Positions 8,444 to 16,533 of a DNA stretch of 64,000 nt are shown one piece after another; within the stretch, counting starts at the first letter, position 1, and every line of letters begins with the position of its first letter. Under the pieces are notes generated by a model that saw only the letters and a program-made list of their open reading frames with translations, did no database searches and was not told the DNA's origin. This DNA is from Burkholderiales bacterium. GTDB taxonomy: Bacteria; Pseudomonadota; Gammaproteobacteria; Burkholderiales; Burkholderiaceae_C. The stretch covers positions 186,001 through 250,000 of the forward strand of contig JADJCH010000062.1 of assembly GCA_016703325.1 (NCBI GenBank), given 5' to 3'. The position numbers and the translations under genes are program-made.

Positions 8444-9135
8444 TGGCCGAATCGCCCCGTTCCTCTCGACGCCTGTGCCTGTTCGACCTCGACGGCACGC
8501 TCATTCCGATCGATTCCGACCACGCCTTCGGCGAGTTCATGGTCGACATCGGCTGGGCCGATGGCCAGCAGTTCCGCGAGCGCAACAATGCCTTCTACGC
8601 CGACTACCAGGCCGGCACGCTGAACCTGGCCGCGTATGTGGACTTCGCCACCTCGGTATGGCGCCATCGGCCCCTGGAGGAGGCCGAGGCCGAGCGCGAG
8701 CGCTTCATGTGCGAGGTGATGCAGCCCCAGTTGCGGCCGCCCGCGTTCGACCTGGTCCGCCAGCACCAGGCCCGTGGCGACCTGGTGGCCATCGTCACCG
8801 CCACCAACGAATTCGTCACCGGCCCGATCGCCGCGGCGCTGGGAGTCGATCACCTCTTGGCGGTGCAGCTCGAACGCGAGGCCGATGGCCGCTGGAGTGG
8901 CTGCATCCGCGGCACCCCGACCTTCCGCGAAGGCAAGGTCCGCCGGGTGCACGACTGGCTGGCGGACCAGGGTCTGCGGCTGGACGACTTCGCAGAGGTT
9001 GCCGTCTACAGCGACTCGATCAACGACCTGCCCCTGCTGGAGTTGGCCACCGAAGCGGTGGCCACCAACCCGAACCCGGCGCTCGAGGCCATCGCCCGCG
9101 AACGCGGCTGGCGCATACTGCGTCTCTTCGACTGA
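8443..9135 (+). CDS. HAD-IB family hydrolase (phosphoserine phosphatase-like)
   Basis: 230 residues. The catalytic HAD motif I is LFDLDGTLIPIDSD, motif II lies at IVTATN, and motif IV is YSDSINDLPLLE. The helical cap of the IB subfamily sits between motifs I and II. Such enzymes dephosphorylate small metabolites such as phosphoserine or histidinol phosphate; the substrate here is unknown. It overlaps hda by one base and is followed five bases later by pcnB, so the three are probably co-transcribed. Confidence 0.9.
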   Translation: MAESPRSSRRLCLFDLDGTLIPIDSDHAFGEFMVDIGWADGQQFRERNNAFYADYQAGTLNLAAYVDFATSVWRHRPLEEAEAERERFMCEVMQPQLRPPAFDLVRQHQARGDLVAIVTATNEFVTGPIAAALGVDHLLAVQLEREADGRWSGCIRGTPTFREGKVRRVHDWLADQGLRLDDFAEVAVYSDSINDLPLLELATEAVATNPNPALEAIARERGWRILRLFD

Positions 9136-9139
9136 TTCA

Positions 9140-10702
9140 ATGATCAAACAATTCATCCACAAACTGCTCGGCCGCTCCGGCCAGACGCAGCGCATGGGCG
9201 GGCGACTGAGCCTGCGAAAAAGCGACGCCGCTGCCCACAAAGGGCGGCCCGCGGTCGGCCTGCGCACCGAAGTGCCTCGCGAACAACACGGCATCGACCC
9301 GAAACTGCTCGACGACCGCGCCGTCAAGGTGGTCACCACGCTTCAGGAGGCCGGCCATGAGGCCTACATCGTGGGTGGAGCGGTGCGGGACCTGCTGCTG
9401 GGCCATCGCCCGAAGGATTTCGACGTTGCCACCAACGCCACGCCGGAGCAGGTCAAGGCGCTGTTCCGCCGCGCCTTCATCATCGGCCGGCGCTTTCGCA
9501 TCGTGCACGTGGTGTACGGCCGGGGGCGCGAGCACGAGGTGATCGAGGTCTCCACCTTCCGCGCCTACCTGGACAACGCCGCGGCCGAGCAGGTGGAGGG
9601 CAACGAAAAAACCTCCAAGAGCGAACTGGCCGGCAAGAGCCACGTGGTGGACGCCAGCGGCCGGGTGCTGCGCGACAACGTCTGGGGGCCGCAGGACGAG
9701 GACGCTGCGCGACGTGACTTCACCGTCAACGCGCTGTACTACGACCCGCGGCGGGAGATCGTGGTCGACTACCACCACGGCATCAAGGACGCGAAGCTGC
9801 GCCTGCTGCGCATGATCGGCGACCCCGAGACCCGCTACCGGGAAGATCCGGTGCGCATCATCCGGGTGGTGCGCTTTGCCGCCAAACTCGGCTTCGAGAT
9901 CGAGGCCGAGACCCGCAAGCCCATCCTGCGCATGGCCGACCTGCTGGCCAATGTGCCGGCCTCACGGCTGTTTGACGAAATGATCAAACTGCTGCAGACC
10001 GGGCACGCGCTGGCCAGCCTGGAGGAGCTGCGCCGCCAGGGCCTGCACCGCGGCATCTTCCCGATCCTGGATGCGGTGCTGGACGATGCGCACCGCCACG
10101 ACGGTCGGGAGAAGTTCATCCACCAGGCGCTGGCCGACACCGACCGCCGCGTCAACGAAGGCAAGGCGGTGGCTCCCAGCTTCATGCTCGCCTGCATGCT
10201 CTGGCACGACGTGGTCAAGCGCCGCGACAAGCTGCGCCAGGACGGCGAACAGCCCATGCCGGCCCTGCTGCAGGCCATCGATCAGGTGTTCGACGCGCGC
10301 ATCGGCGACATCTCCGGGCGCGGCAAGCTGGCCGCGGACATGCGCGAGATCTGGACCATGCAGCCGCGCTTCGAGCGCCGCACGCCCAACGCGGCCGAAT
10401 CCCTGCTGGCGCAACCGCGTTTTCGCGCCGGTTTCGACTTCCTGCGCCTGCGTGCCGATGCGGGCGAGGCCGAAGAGGCCCTGGCGCAGTGGTGGGAGGA
10501 CTATTCTCTGGCCAACCCCGGCGAGCGCCCCGCCCTGCTGGAGGCCGCCCGAGAGGATGAACAGCAGCGCCGCGTGGGTGGCGGGTCGGTGGTCAACCCG
10601 TCGGCTCCGGCCAAAAAGCGCCGTCGTCGCCGCAAGCCAAGTGCAGGACGGGTCTCCGAGGAAGCGGACACCGCCTCCGCGCCCTCCGGTTCGGACGACT
10701 GA
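9140..10702 (+). CDS. pcnB: Poly(A) polymerase I
   Basis: 520 residues of the class II nucleotidyltransferase family. The nucleotidyltransferase signature is YIVGGAVRDLLLGHRPKDFD near residues 75-95, with the third carboxylate in the strand around EVSTFRAYL. The RNA-binding head domain follows (REDPVRIIRVVRFAAKLGF). The C-terminus ends in a lysine/arginine-rich tail with KKRRRRRKPS, common in bacterial PcnB and likely to contact RNA. It adds 3' poly(A) tails that speed RNA decay. Start is the ATG at 9140, five bases after the HAD gene. Confidence 0.95.
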   Translation: MIKQFIHKLLGRSGQTQRMGGRLSLRKSDAAAHKGRPAVGLRTEVPREQHGIDPKLLDDRAVKVVTTLQEAGHEAYIVGGAVRDLLLGHRPKDFDVATNATPEQVKALFRRAFIIGRRFRIVHVVYGRGREHEVIEVSTFRAYLDNAAAEQVEGNEKTSKSELAGKSHVVDASGRVLRDNVWGPQDEDAARRDFTVNALYYDPRREIVVDYHHGIKDAKLRLLRMIGDPETRYREDPVRIIRVVRFAAKLGFEIEAETRKPILRMADLLANVPASRLFDEMIKLLQTGHALASLEELRRQGLHRGIFPILDAVLDDAHRHDGREKFIHQALADTDRRVNEGKAVAPSFMLACMLWHDVVKRRDKLRQDGEQPMPALLQAIDQVFDARIGDISGRGKLAADMREIWTMQPRFERRTPNAAESLLAQPRFRAGFDFLRLRADAGEAEEALAQWWEDYSLANPGERPALLEAAREDEQQRRVGGGSVVNPSAPAKKRRRRRKPSAGRVSEEADTASAPSGSDD

Positions 10703-10722
10703 CGGCACGCCGCCGGCAGCAA

Positions 10723-11223
10723 TTGGACCGATCCCCTCTTCGGCGCACGCGCGCCTACATCGGCCTGGGCGCCAACCTGGGTGACGCACGCGCCACGCTG
10801 GAGGCCGCGTGTGCCGAACTCCAGCACCTGCCACGGACCCACTGGGTTGGGCGCTCCCGGTTCTACCGCAGCGCACCGGTCGATTCACACGGTCCGGACT
10901 ATGTCAACGCCGCAGCGGCCGTCGACACCGGGCTGGAGCCGTTGGCGTTGCTGGAAGCCCTGCTGGAGATCGAGCAGCTCCATGGCCGACAGCGCCCCTA
11001 CGTCAATGCCCCGCGCACCCTGGACCTGGACCTGCTGCTCTACGGCGACCTGCAGTGCAGCACCGATGCCCGGCTGATCCTGCCGCACCCGCGCGGGCAC
11101 CTCCGGGCCTTCGTGCTGCAACCCCTTGCTGAGCTGGCACCGGACCTCCTCTGGCCCGGACTGGGCGCAATCAGGCCGTTGCTGACCGCTGTCTCCTGCC
11201 AATCGCTGCAGCGACTGGAGTAG
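10723..11223 (+). CDS. folK: 2-amino-4-hydroxy-6-hydroxymethyldihydropteridine pyrophosphokinase
   Basis: 166 residues, the HPPK enzyme that transfers pyrophosphate from ATP to 6-hydroxymethyl-dihydropterin in folate synthesis. Diagnostic motifs: AYIGLGANLGD near the N-terminus, RSAPVDSHGPDYVNAA, and the signature RTLDLDLLLYGD with HPRGHLRAFVL after it. The reading frame begins with TTG at 10723, 20 bases after pcnB; no ATG lies between it and the conserved AYIGLG, so TTG is the likely start. pcnB-folK is a common proteobacterial pair. Confidence 0.95.
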   Translation: MDRSPLRRTRAYIGLGANLGDARATLEAACAELQHLPRTHWVGRSRFYRSAPVDSHGPDYVNAAAAVDTGLEPLALLEALLEIEQLHGRQRPYVNAPRTLDLDLLLYGDLQCSTDARLILPHPRGHLRAFVLQPLAELAPDLLWPGLGAIRPLLTAVSCQSLQRLE

Positions 11224-11319
11224 GCCATCCGCAAAGCTCGCTGGCCATTTCCTGCCCGCGCTGCTCCTCAGCCCTTCAGGCGACGGCTCCGGGCGACTAG
11301 AATGGCCTATCAGAAAATT

Positions 11320-11337
11320 GTGACCGTTTGATGACAG
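11320..11337 (-). promoter_or_regulatory. Candidate Pho box upstream of the DUF47-PiT operon
   Basis: On the minus strand: CTGTCAT, CAAA, CGGTCAC. Compared with the PhoB consensus of two CTGTCAY-like heptamers spaced by four bases, the first matches fully and the second differs at one base. It ends 58 bases before the DUF47 start and points away from it. A reversed or overlapping box would fit repression, as reported for the orfA-pit operon of Sinorhizobium. Orientation and single-site status lower confidence. Confidence 0.5.
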
Positions 11338-11394
11338 TGATGGCCTGAAAGGGCGTCAAGTGTGATCCCGGTTGCGCCTGCCTCCGGAGATTCC

Positions 11395-12042
11395 ATGCTT
11401 TTCGGCAAGCTGCTGCCGCGCGAAGGCAATTTCTTTGCGCTTTTCAATTCCCACGGCGAGGCCATCGTGTCCGGCGCCCGGGCGTTTCAGTCGTTGATCC
11501 AGAACTACAACGACAGCCTCCTGCGCGAGAAGTACGCCGCCGAGGTGGACGGCGCTGAACATGCCGCCGACAAGATCACCGCAGAGGTCAATCGCCTGCT
11601 GCACAAAACCTTCATCACGCCGATCGACCGCGAGCAGATCCACTCGCTGATCAACGCGATGGACGACATCCTCGACCTGCTGCAGGACACCTCGGAGACC
11701 CTGGCGCTGTACGACGTGCGCCAGATCACAGAAGAAGTGCACCGCTTGACGGATCTGTCGGTGAAGTGCTGCGAGCGTGTCGCCCACGCGGTATCGCTGC
11801 TGTCGCAACTGTCCAAGCACAGCGTGGCGGAGGCCACCGTCAAGACCTGCGCGGAGATCGACCGACTGGAATCCGATGCCGACCGGGTGATGCGTTCGGC
11901 CATGTCCAAACTCTTCCGGGAGCAGGAAGACATCCGCGAGCTGATCAAGCTCAAGGCCATCTACGAACAGCTCGAGTCGATCACCGACAAGTGCGAAGAC
12001 GTGGCCAACCTGATCGAGGGCATCGTCCTCGAGAACTCCTGA
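11395..12042 (+). CDS. DUF47 family PhoU-like protein (PiT partner)
   Basis: 215 residues, all-helical, with heptad-like acidic/basic repeats. The N-terminus (MLFGKLLPREGNFFALFNSH) and the segment AADKITAEVNRLLHKTFITP are characteristic of the DUF47/YkaA group, distant relatives of PhoU. Members sit next to PiT phosphate permeases and modulate them. The ATG at 11395 has a GGAG seven bases upstream; an in-frame GTG at 11362 is less likely. Fifteen bases separate it from pit. Confidence 0.92.
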   Translation: MLFGKLLPREGNFFALFNSHGEAIVSGARAFQSLIQNYNDSLLREKYAAEVDGAEHAADKITAEVNRLLHKTFITPIDREQIHSLINAMDDILDLLQDTSETLALYDVRQITEEVHRLTDLSVKCCERVAHAVSLLSQLSKHSVAEATVKTCAEIDRLESDADRVMRSAMSKLFREQEDIRELIKLKAIYEQLESITDKCEDVANLIEGIVLENS

Positions 12043-12057
12043 CCTGGAGCGCCCACC

Positions 12058-13068
12058 ATGGACGTGGTGCAGGTCGCTTTCTGGACCGTCGCGTTGCTGG
12101 TCATCCTCGCGGTGGCCTTCGACTTCATGAACGGTTTCCACGACGCGGCGAACTCCATCGCCACCGTCGTTTCCACCGGGGTGCTCAAGCCTCAGCAGGC
12201 GGTGTTGTTTGCCGCCTTCTTCAACGTGATCGCGATCGCGGTGTTCCAGCTGAAGGTGGCCTCCACCATCGGCAAGGGCATCGTGGAACCCGGCATCGTC
12301 GACCACCATGTGGTGTTCGGCGCGCTCATCGGTGCCATCGTGTGGAACATCATCACCTGGTGGTATGGCATCCCTTCGAGCTCGTCGCATGCGCTGATCG
12401 GCGGCATCGTCGGTGCCGTCACCGCCAAAGCCGGGCTGACGGCCCTGGTGGGCGCCGGCATCTGGAAGGCGGTGGCCTTCATCTTCGTATCGCCGGCACT
12501 GGGCTTTCTGCTGGGTTCGCTGCTGATGGTGGTGGTGGCCTGGATCTTCCGCAGGGTGCCTCCCCTGCGGGTGGACCGCTGGTTCCGCCGCCTGCAGCTG
12601 GTGTCGGCCGGCCTGTACAGCCTGGGGCACGGCGGCAACGATGCCCAGAAGACCATCGGCATCATCTGGATGCTGCTGGTGGCCTCCGGGTATGTGGCGG
12701 CCAGCGACAAGATGCCGCCCACCTGGGTCATCTGGTCCTGCTACATCGCCATCGGCCTGGGCACGATGTTCGGGGGCTGGCGCATCGTCAAGACCATGGG
12801 GCAGCGCATCACCAAACTCAAGCCGGTGGGTGGCTTCTGTGCAGAAACCGGTGGTGCCTTGACCCTGTTCATCGCCACCGGCCTGGGCATTCCGGTGTCC
12901 ACCACCCACACCATCACGGGCGCCATCGTCGGCGTGGGCGCGACGCGCAGCGCCTCGGCCGTGCGTTGGGGCGTGGCCGGCAACATCGTCTGGGCCTGGA
13001 TCTTCACCATTCCCGCCTCGGCGGCGGTGGCCGCCGGCGCCTACCTGGTCAGCTTGAAGCTGTTGTGA
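12058..13068 (+). CDS. pit: Inorganic phosphate transporter, PiT family
   Basis: 336 residues with about ten hydrophobic helices. The duplicated PiT signature is present twice: DFMNGFHDAANSIATVVSTG near the N-terminus and SLGHGGNDAQKTIGII in the second half. GIPSSSSHALIGG and GIPVSTTHTITGA are the matching repeats. It is a low-affinity, H+-coupled symporter of metal-phosphate complexes in the inner membrane. It forms a two-gene operon with the DUF47 gene, probably under phosphate control if the upstream Pho box is real. Confidence 0.95.
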   Translation: MDVVQVAFWTVALLVILAVAFDFMNGFHDAANSIATVVSTGVLKPQQAVLFAAFFNVIAIAVFQLKVASTIGKGIVEPGIVDHHVVFGALIGAIVWNIITWWYGIPSSSSHALIGGIVGAVTAKAGLTALVGAGIWKAVAFIFVSPALGFLLGSLLMVVVAWIFRRVPPLRVDRWFRRLQLVSAGLYSLGHGGNDAQKTIGIIWMLLVASGYVAASDKMPPTWVIWSCYIAIGLGTMFGGWRIVKTMGQRITKLKPVGGFCAETGGALTLFIATGLGIPVSTTHTITGAIVGVGATRSASAVRWGVAGNIVWAWIFTIPASAAVAAGAYLVSLKLL

Positions 13069-13139
13069 CATGCTGACCCGTGCAAGCCGGAAGTTCGCAC
13101 GGGCGCCATGAGGGGCAGCCCAGCAAGGCTCGGAACCGC

Positions 13140-13315
13140 TATACTCTTGGGTTTTCCAGCGACGGCTGAACCTGGCCGCCTTGATTGAGGCGGTCGGACG
13201 CGGCAAGTATCTAACGGGGCTGGAGTGGAAATGCCAGGCAGCCGATGAGGCCGCCTCTTTTTGATCTGCTGGCCTGAGTGTCTCCTGGTCGGGTGGATCA
13301 CCGAAACGAGTGATC
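13140..13315 (+). promoter_or_regulatory. rpsP promoter -10 and structured leader
   Basis: A -10-like TATACT (13140-13145) begins a leader of about 175 bases before rpsP. The leader can fold in competing ways. CCGCCT at 13176-13181 can pair with AGGCGG at 13188-13193. The same GAGGCGG (13187-13193) can instead pair with CCGCCTC at 13251-13257, which is followed by TTTTT. Just before the ribosome-binding site is a further hairpin, GATCAC/GTGATC (13296-13301, 13310-13315). I saw no good -35. Attenuation or autogenous control is inference. Confidence 0.4.
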
Positions 13316-13329
13316 AAAAAGGAAACATC

Positions 13330-13590
13330 ATGGTCGTGATCCGACTGTCCCGCGGCGGCTCCAAGAAGCGCCCCTTCTACAACATCGTGGCCGCCGACAG
13401 CCGCAACCGCCGTGACGGCCGGTTCCTGGAGCGCGTGGGCTTCTACAACCCCGTGGCCTCCGGCAATGCGGAAGGCCTGCGCGTGGCCTTCGACCGCATC
13501 GACTACTGGGCCGGCAATGGCGCCCAGTTGTCGCCCACGGTCGATCGCCTGGTGAAGCAGGCCAAGGCCAAGCTCGCTCCGGCCGCCTGA
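13330..13590 (+). CDS. rpsP: 30S ribosomal protein S16
   Basis: 86 residues, starting MVVIRLSRGGSKKRPFYNIV with ADSRNRRDGRFLERVGFYNP, the conserved core of S16, a 30S assembly protein. AAAAAGGAAAC provides the ribosome-binding site before the ATG at 13330. It heads the rpsP-rimM-trmD-rplS cluster. Confidence 0.97.
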   Translation: MVVIRLSRGGSKKRPFYNIVAADSRNRRDGRFLERVGFYNPVASGNAEGLRVAFDRIDYWAGNGAQLSPTVDRLVKQAKAKLAPAA

Positions 13591-13638
13591 TACGGCGGCA
13601 CGGACCGTCGACTCACCCCGCCGAACGGGGTGCACCAC

Positions 13639-13658
13639 AGGGGCCCGCGGGCCCCTTT
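13639..13658 (+). terminator. Palindromic GC hairpin plus short T-run between rpsP and rimM
   Basis: AGGGGCCCGCGGGCCCCT is an 18-base perfect palindrome followed by TTTGTT. It could be a partial terminator or processing site that makes S16 more abundant than RimM and TrmD, a known imbalance of this operon in enterics. The T-run is short, so read-through is likely. Confidence 0.5.
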
Positions 13659-13716
13659 GTTCTTGGTGACGGTCCGGATCACACTTCCGGGAACGGCCCC
13701 GGATCTGAAGCAACCG

Positions 13717-14376
13717 ATGACATCCAACCACGACGACGAACTGCCCTGGCCTGAAGACGCCATCGAGGTGGCCCGCATCGGTGAGGCCTGGGGCATCAAG
13801 GGCTGGTTCCGGGTGGAACCCCATGCCGGCGACCCCAAGGCCGTGTTCTCCTCCAAGCGCTGGTTCATCCAGCCACCCGCAGGGCGTCCGCGGCCCGCAG
13901 GCGCACCCGCACTGCCCAAGCTCCTCCGCATCGTCCAGGCCAAGGAACACGGCGACGGCGTCGTGGCCAGCGCCCACGATGTGGGCGACCGCGGCGCAGC
14001 CGAAGCCCTCAGGGGCGCCCGGATCTTCATCTCCCGCGCCAGCTTCCCCACCCCCGGCAATGACGAGTTCTACTGGGTCGACCTGATCGGCCTGAATGTG
14101 GTGAACCGCGAGGGCCTTCAGCTCGGCGTGGTGACGGACCTGCTGGACACCGGCGCCGGCAGCGTGCTCAGGGTGGTTGAGCCCGCATCGGAAACCCCGC
14201 CCGAATCTGCGCCCCCTGCCGACACCGCAACCCCGCCAGCCAACGGCGCACGCCGCCGCAAGCCTGCAGCCCCCCCGCCCGCCGTCGAGCGCCTGATTCC
14301 CTTCGTCGCCGCCTACGTCGATGAAGTCCGACTGGCCGATCGGCTGATCCGGGTCGATTGGCACCCGGACTACTGA
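13717..14376 (+). CDS. rimM: Ribosome maturation factor RimM
   Basis: 219 residues, longer than the usual 170-180. The N-terminal RimM domain (IEVARIGEAWGIKGWFRVEP, and EALRGARIFISRASFP) is followed by the PRC-barrel (DEFYWVDLIGLNVVN, and ERLIPFVAAYVDEV). It binds S19 and helps mature the 30S head. A proline/alanine/arginine-rich insertion of about 35 residues (roughly 155-188) splits the PRC-barrel before ERLIPF; low-complexity inserts here occur in some Burkholderiales. Start is the ATG at 13717. Confidence 0.94.
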   Translation: MTSNHDDELPWPEDAIEVARIGEAWGIKGWFRVEPHAGDPKAVFSSKRWFIQPPAGRPRPAGAPALPKLLRIVQAKEHGDGVVASAHDVGDRGAAEALRGARIFISRASFPTPGNDEFYWVDLIGLNVVNREGLQLGVVTDLLDTGAGSVLRVVEPASETPPESAPPADTATPPANGARRRKPAAPPPAVERLIPFVAAYVDEVRLADRLIRVDWHPDY

Positions 14377-14405
14377 GGCGCCCCGGAACGCACTTCGCCG
14401 CCGCC

Positions 14406-15170
14406 ATGCGCATCGACGTCATCACCCTCTTTCCGGAGCTGTTCGGCCCCTTCCTGACCGTCGGCGTGACGCGGCGCGCGTTCGAGAGCCGGCAGGTGGA
14501 TGTGCAGCTGTGGCAGCTGCGCGACCACGCGGACGGCACCTACCGCCGGGTGGATGACCGCCCCTTCGGTGGCGGCCCGGGCATGGTGATGCTGGTGGAG
14601 CCGTTGGAGCGCGCCCTGGCCGCTGTGCGTGCCTCCCGCGTGGAGTCGGGAGCACCGGCCGGGCCGCTGATCTACTTCAGCCCCGCAGGGGCGCCGCTGA
14701 CGCAGGAACGGGTGCGCAGCTTTGCCCAAAGCCCCGGAGCCGTGCTGCTGTGTGGCCGCTACGAGGGGGTGGACCAGCGCTTTCTGGACCGCCATGTGGA
14801 CGAGGAGATCAGCCTCGGGGACTTTGTCCTCTCCGGAGGGGAGTTGCCGGCCCTGACCCTGATCGATGCAGCCACCCGTCTGCAGCCTGGCGTGCTCAAT
14901 GACCACGCCTCCCACGAGCAGGACAGCTTTTCGGACGGCCTGCTCGACTGCCCCCACTACAGCCGGCCGGAAGCCCTGGGGGACGATGCGGTGCCGCAGG
15001 TGCTGCTGTCGGGCCACCACGCCCACATCGCCCGCTGGCGCCGTGAACAGCAGCTGGCGCTGACATCGCTTCGGCGCCCCGAGCTGATCGCCGCCGCACG
15101 CGCCGCAGGACGGCTCAACGCCCGCGACGAAGCCTTTCTCCTTGGCTTGGCCAGTGAATCGAAGCTATAA
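14406..15170 (+). CDS. trmD: tRNA (guanine-N1-)-methyltransferase TrmD
   Basis: 254 residues, a SPOUT-fold enzyme that methylates G37 of tRNAs from S-adenosylmethionine, preventing +1 frameshifting. Motifs: MRIDVITLFPELFGPFL at the start, DDRPFGGGPGMVM, LLCGRYEGVDQRF (the knotted SAM site), and EISLGDFVLSGGELPAL. The GHHAHIARWRREQ segment near the end is typical. A rplS promoter overlaps its last codons. Confidence 0.97.
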   Translation: MRIDVITLFPELFGPFLTVGVTRRAFESRQVDVQLWQLRDHADGTYRRVDDRPFGGGPGMVMLVEPLERALAAVRASRVESGAPAGPLIYFSPAGAPLTQERVRSFAQSPGAVLLCGRYEGVDQRFLDRHVDEEISLGDFVLSGGELPALTLIDAATRLQPGVLNDHASHEQDSFSDGLLDCPHYSRPEALGDDAVPQVLLSGHHAHIARWRREQQLALTSLRRPELIAAARAAGRLNARDEAFLLGLASESKL

Positions 15171-15171
15171 T
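15142..15171 (+). promoter_or_regulatory. Promoter for rplS overlapping the trmD stop
   Basis: -35 TTGGCT (15142-15147), 18-base spacer, -10 TATAAT (15166-15171, perfect consensus). It gives rplS its own transcript with a leader of about 120 bases in addition to read-through from rpsP. Confidence 0.65.
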
Positions 15172-15300
15172 CGATGGTTTTGATCCTCTGTCTGGCGCGC
15201 CGCATGGTTCCATCCCGGACCCTCGGCGCTGAAGCGGCCTGAGACACCTGTCCTGGAGCCGGTTCCCCAACGACGCAGACACGATCTCAGGAGTGTTTCC

Positions 15301-15654
15301 ATGGATCTGATCCAACAGCTCGAGCAGGAAGAAATTGCTCGTCTCAACAAGACCATCCCGGCCTTCGCCCCTGGCGACACCGTGATCGTCAGCGTCAACG
15401 TCGTCGAAGGCACCCGCAAGCGCGTGCAGGCCTACGAAGGCGTGGTGATCGGTCGCCGCAACCGTGGCCTGAACAGCAGCTTCATCGTGCGCAAGATCTC
15501 CAGCGGCGAAGGCGTCGAGCGGACCTTCCAGCTCTACAGCCCGCTGATCGCCTCGATCGAAGTCAAGCGCCGTGGCGATGTGCGCCGCGCAAAGCTGTAC
15601 TACCTGCGTCAGCGCAGCGGCAAGTCGGCCCGGATCAAGGAAAAGCTGGCCTGA
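15301..15654 (+). CDS. rplS: 50S ribosomal protein L19
   Basis: 117 residues starting MDLIQQLEQEEIARLNKTIP, with FAPGDTVIVSVNVVEG and RKRVQAYEGVVIGRRNRGLN, the conserved body of L19, which lies at the 30S-50S interface. AGGAGTG six bases before the ATG is a good ribosome-binding site. It ends the ribosomal cluster and is followed by a clear terminator. Confidence 0.97.
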   Translation: MDLIQQLEQEEIARLNKTIPAFAPGDTVIVSVNVVEGTRKRVQAYEGVVIGRRNRGLNSSFIVRKISSGEGVERTFQLYSPLIASIEVKRRGDVRRAKLYYLRQRSGKSARIKEKLA

Positions 15655-15695
15655 GCCAGACTTCCCGGCAGGATCACGCATCCTGCCGCCCCAAG

Positions 15696-15722
15696 AGGCC
15701 GCCCCATCGGGCGGCCTTTTTT
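15696..15722 (+). terminator. Rho-independent terminator after rplS
   Basis: AGGCCGCCC, loop CATC, GGGCGGCC, then TTTTTT, 41 bases after the rplS stop. Confidence 0.93.
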
Positions 15723-15743
15723 GTTTCCACCTATGCTTCGCGC

Positions 15744-16457
15744 ATGTCGCGTCCCGCCTTGATTCGAGATCCCCGCCTTGTGCCCGTGGTGGCCCGTGAT
15801 GACCACCTTGCCCCGGTGGAGTCGACGCGGCTCACCCCGACGGCGCTGCGACGGCGATTTGCGGAGGCTCCCGCCTGGCATCCCGAGTTGCCGGGCGACG
15901 GTGGCCGCCTCGCCGATCGCACCCCCACGGCAGCCTCGGTGCTGGTGCCTCTGGTGGCCCGGCCCGAGGGTGTGACGGTGCTGCTGACGCGCCGCACCGA
16001 TCACCTGCACGACCACGCCGGGCAGATCAGTTTCCCAGGTGGACGGGCCGAACCGGAAGAGCTCGACGACCCTGTCGTCACCGCACTGCGCGAGGCGGAA
16101 GAAGAAGTCGGGCTGCGCCGCCACCATGTCGAGGTGATCGGACGCCTGCCCCTGTACAGCACCGTCACGGCCTACCAGGTGACGCCGGTGGTGGCCTTGG
16201 TGGAGCCCGGCTTCGCTCTCGAGCTGGATGCCTTCGAAGTGGCCGAGGCTTTTGAGGTTCCCCTGCAGTTCCTGATGACCCCGGCCCACCACCACCGACA
16301 TGCAGTGCACCTGCCGGGGGGGCCGAACCGCCAGTTCCTCTCCATGCCCTGGCCCCCTCAGGATCAACCCGCTCAGCACCTGAGTGCCGGCCAGTACTTC
16401 ATCTGGGGCGCCACCGCCGCCATGCTGCGCAACCTCTACGGTTTCCTGTCGGCCTGA
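15744..16457 (+). CDS. Nudix hydrolase, CoA pyrophosphatase type
   Basis: 237 residues. The UPF0035-type lead-in to the Nudix box (LLTRRTDHLHDHAGQISFPG) precedes the box itself, with GGRAEPEE and REAEEEVGL supplying the metal-binding glutamates. That lead-in is the signature of NudL/CoA diphosphatases, which split CoA or acyl-CoA into phosphopantetheine and adenosine phosphate. Start is the ATG at 15744, just past the rplS terminator, so it has its own promoter. Confidence 0.9.
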   Translation: MSRPALIRDPRLVPVVARDDHLAPVESTRLTPTALRRRFAEAPAWHPELPGDGGRLADRTPTAASVLVPLVARPEGVTVLLTRRTDHLHDHAGQISFPGGRAEPEELDDPVVTALREAEEEVGLRRHHVEVIGRLPLYSTVTAYQVTPVVALVEPGFALELDAFEVAEAFEVPLQFLMTPAHHHRHAVHLPGGPNRQFLSMPWPPQDQPAQHLSAGQYFIWGATAAMLRNLYGFLSA

Positions 16458-16533
16458 GTCACAGCGGCCTGCACTGCATCTCCCAGGCCGCCCGACCGTG
16501 GGAGCGGCTCGGGGCGCCGGCTATCATTCCCCC

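Noticed and set aside
11356..14364. 1002-codon minus-strand frame across DUF47, pit, rpsP and rimM
   Set aside because: It runs antisense through four solid genes and its composition is that of a high-GC shadow frame.
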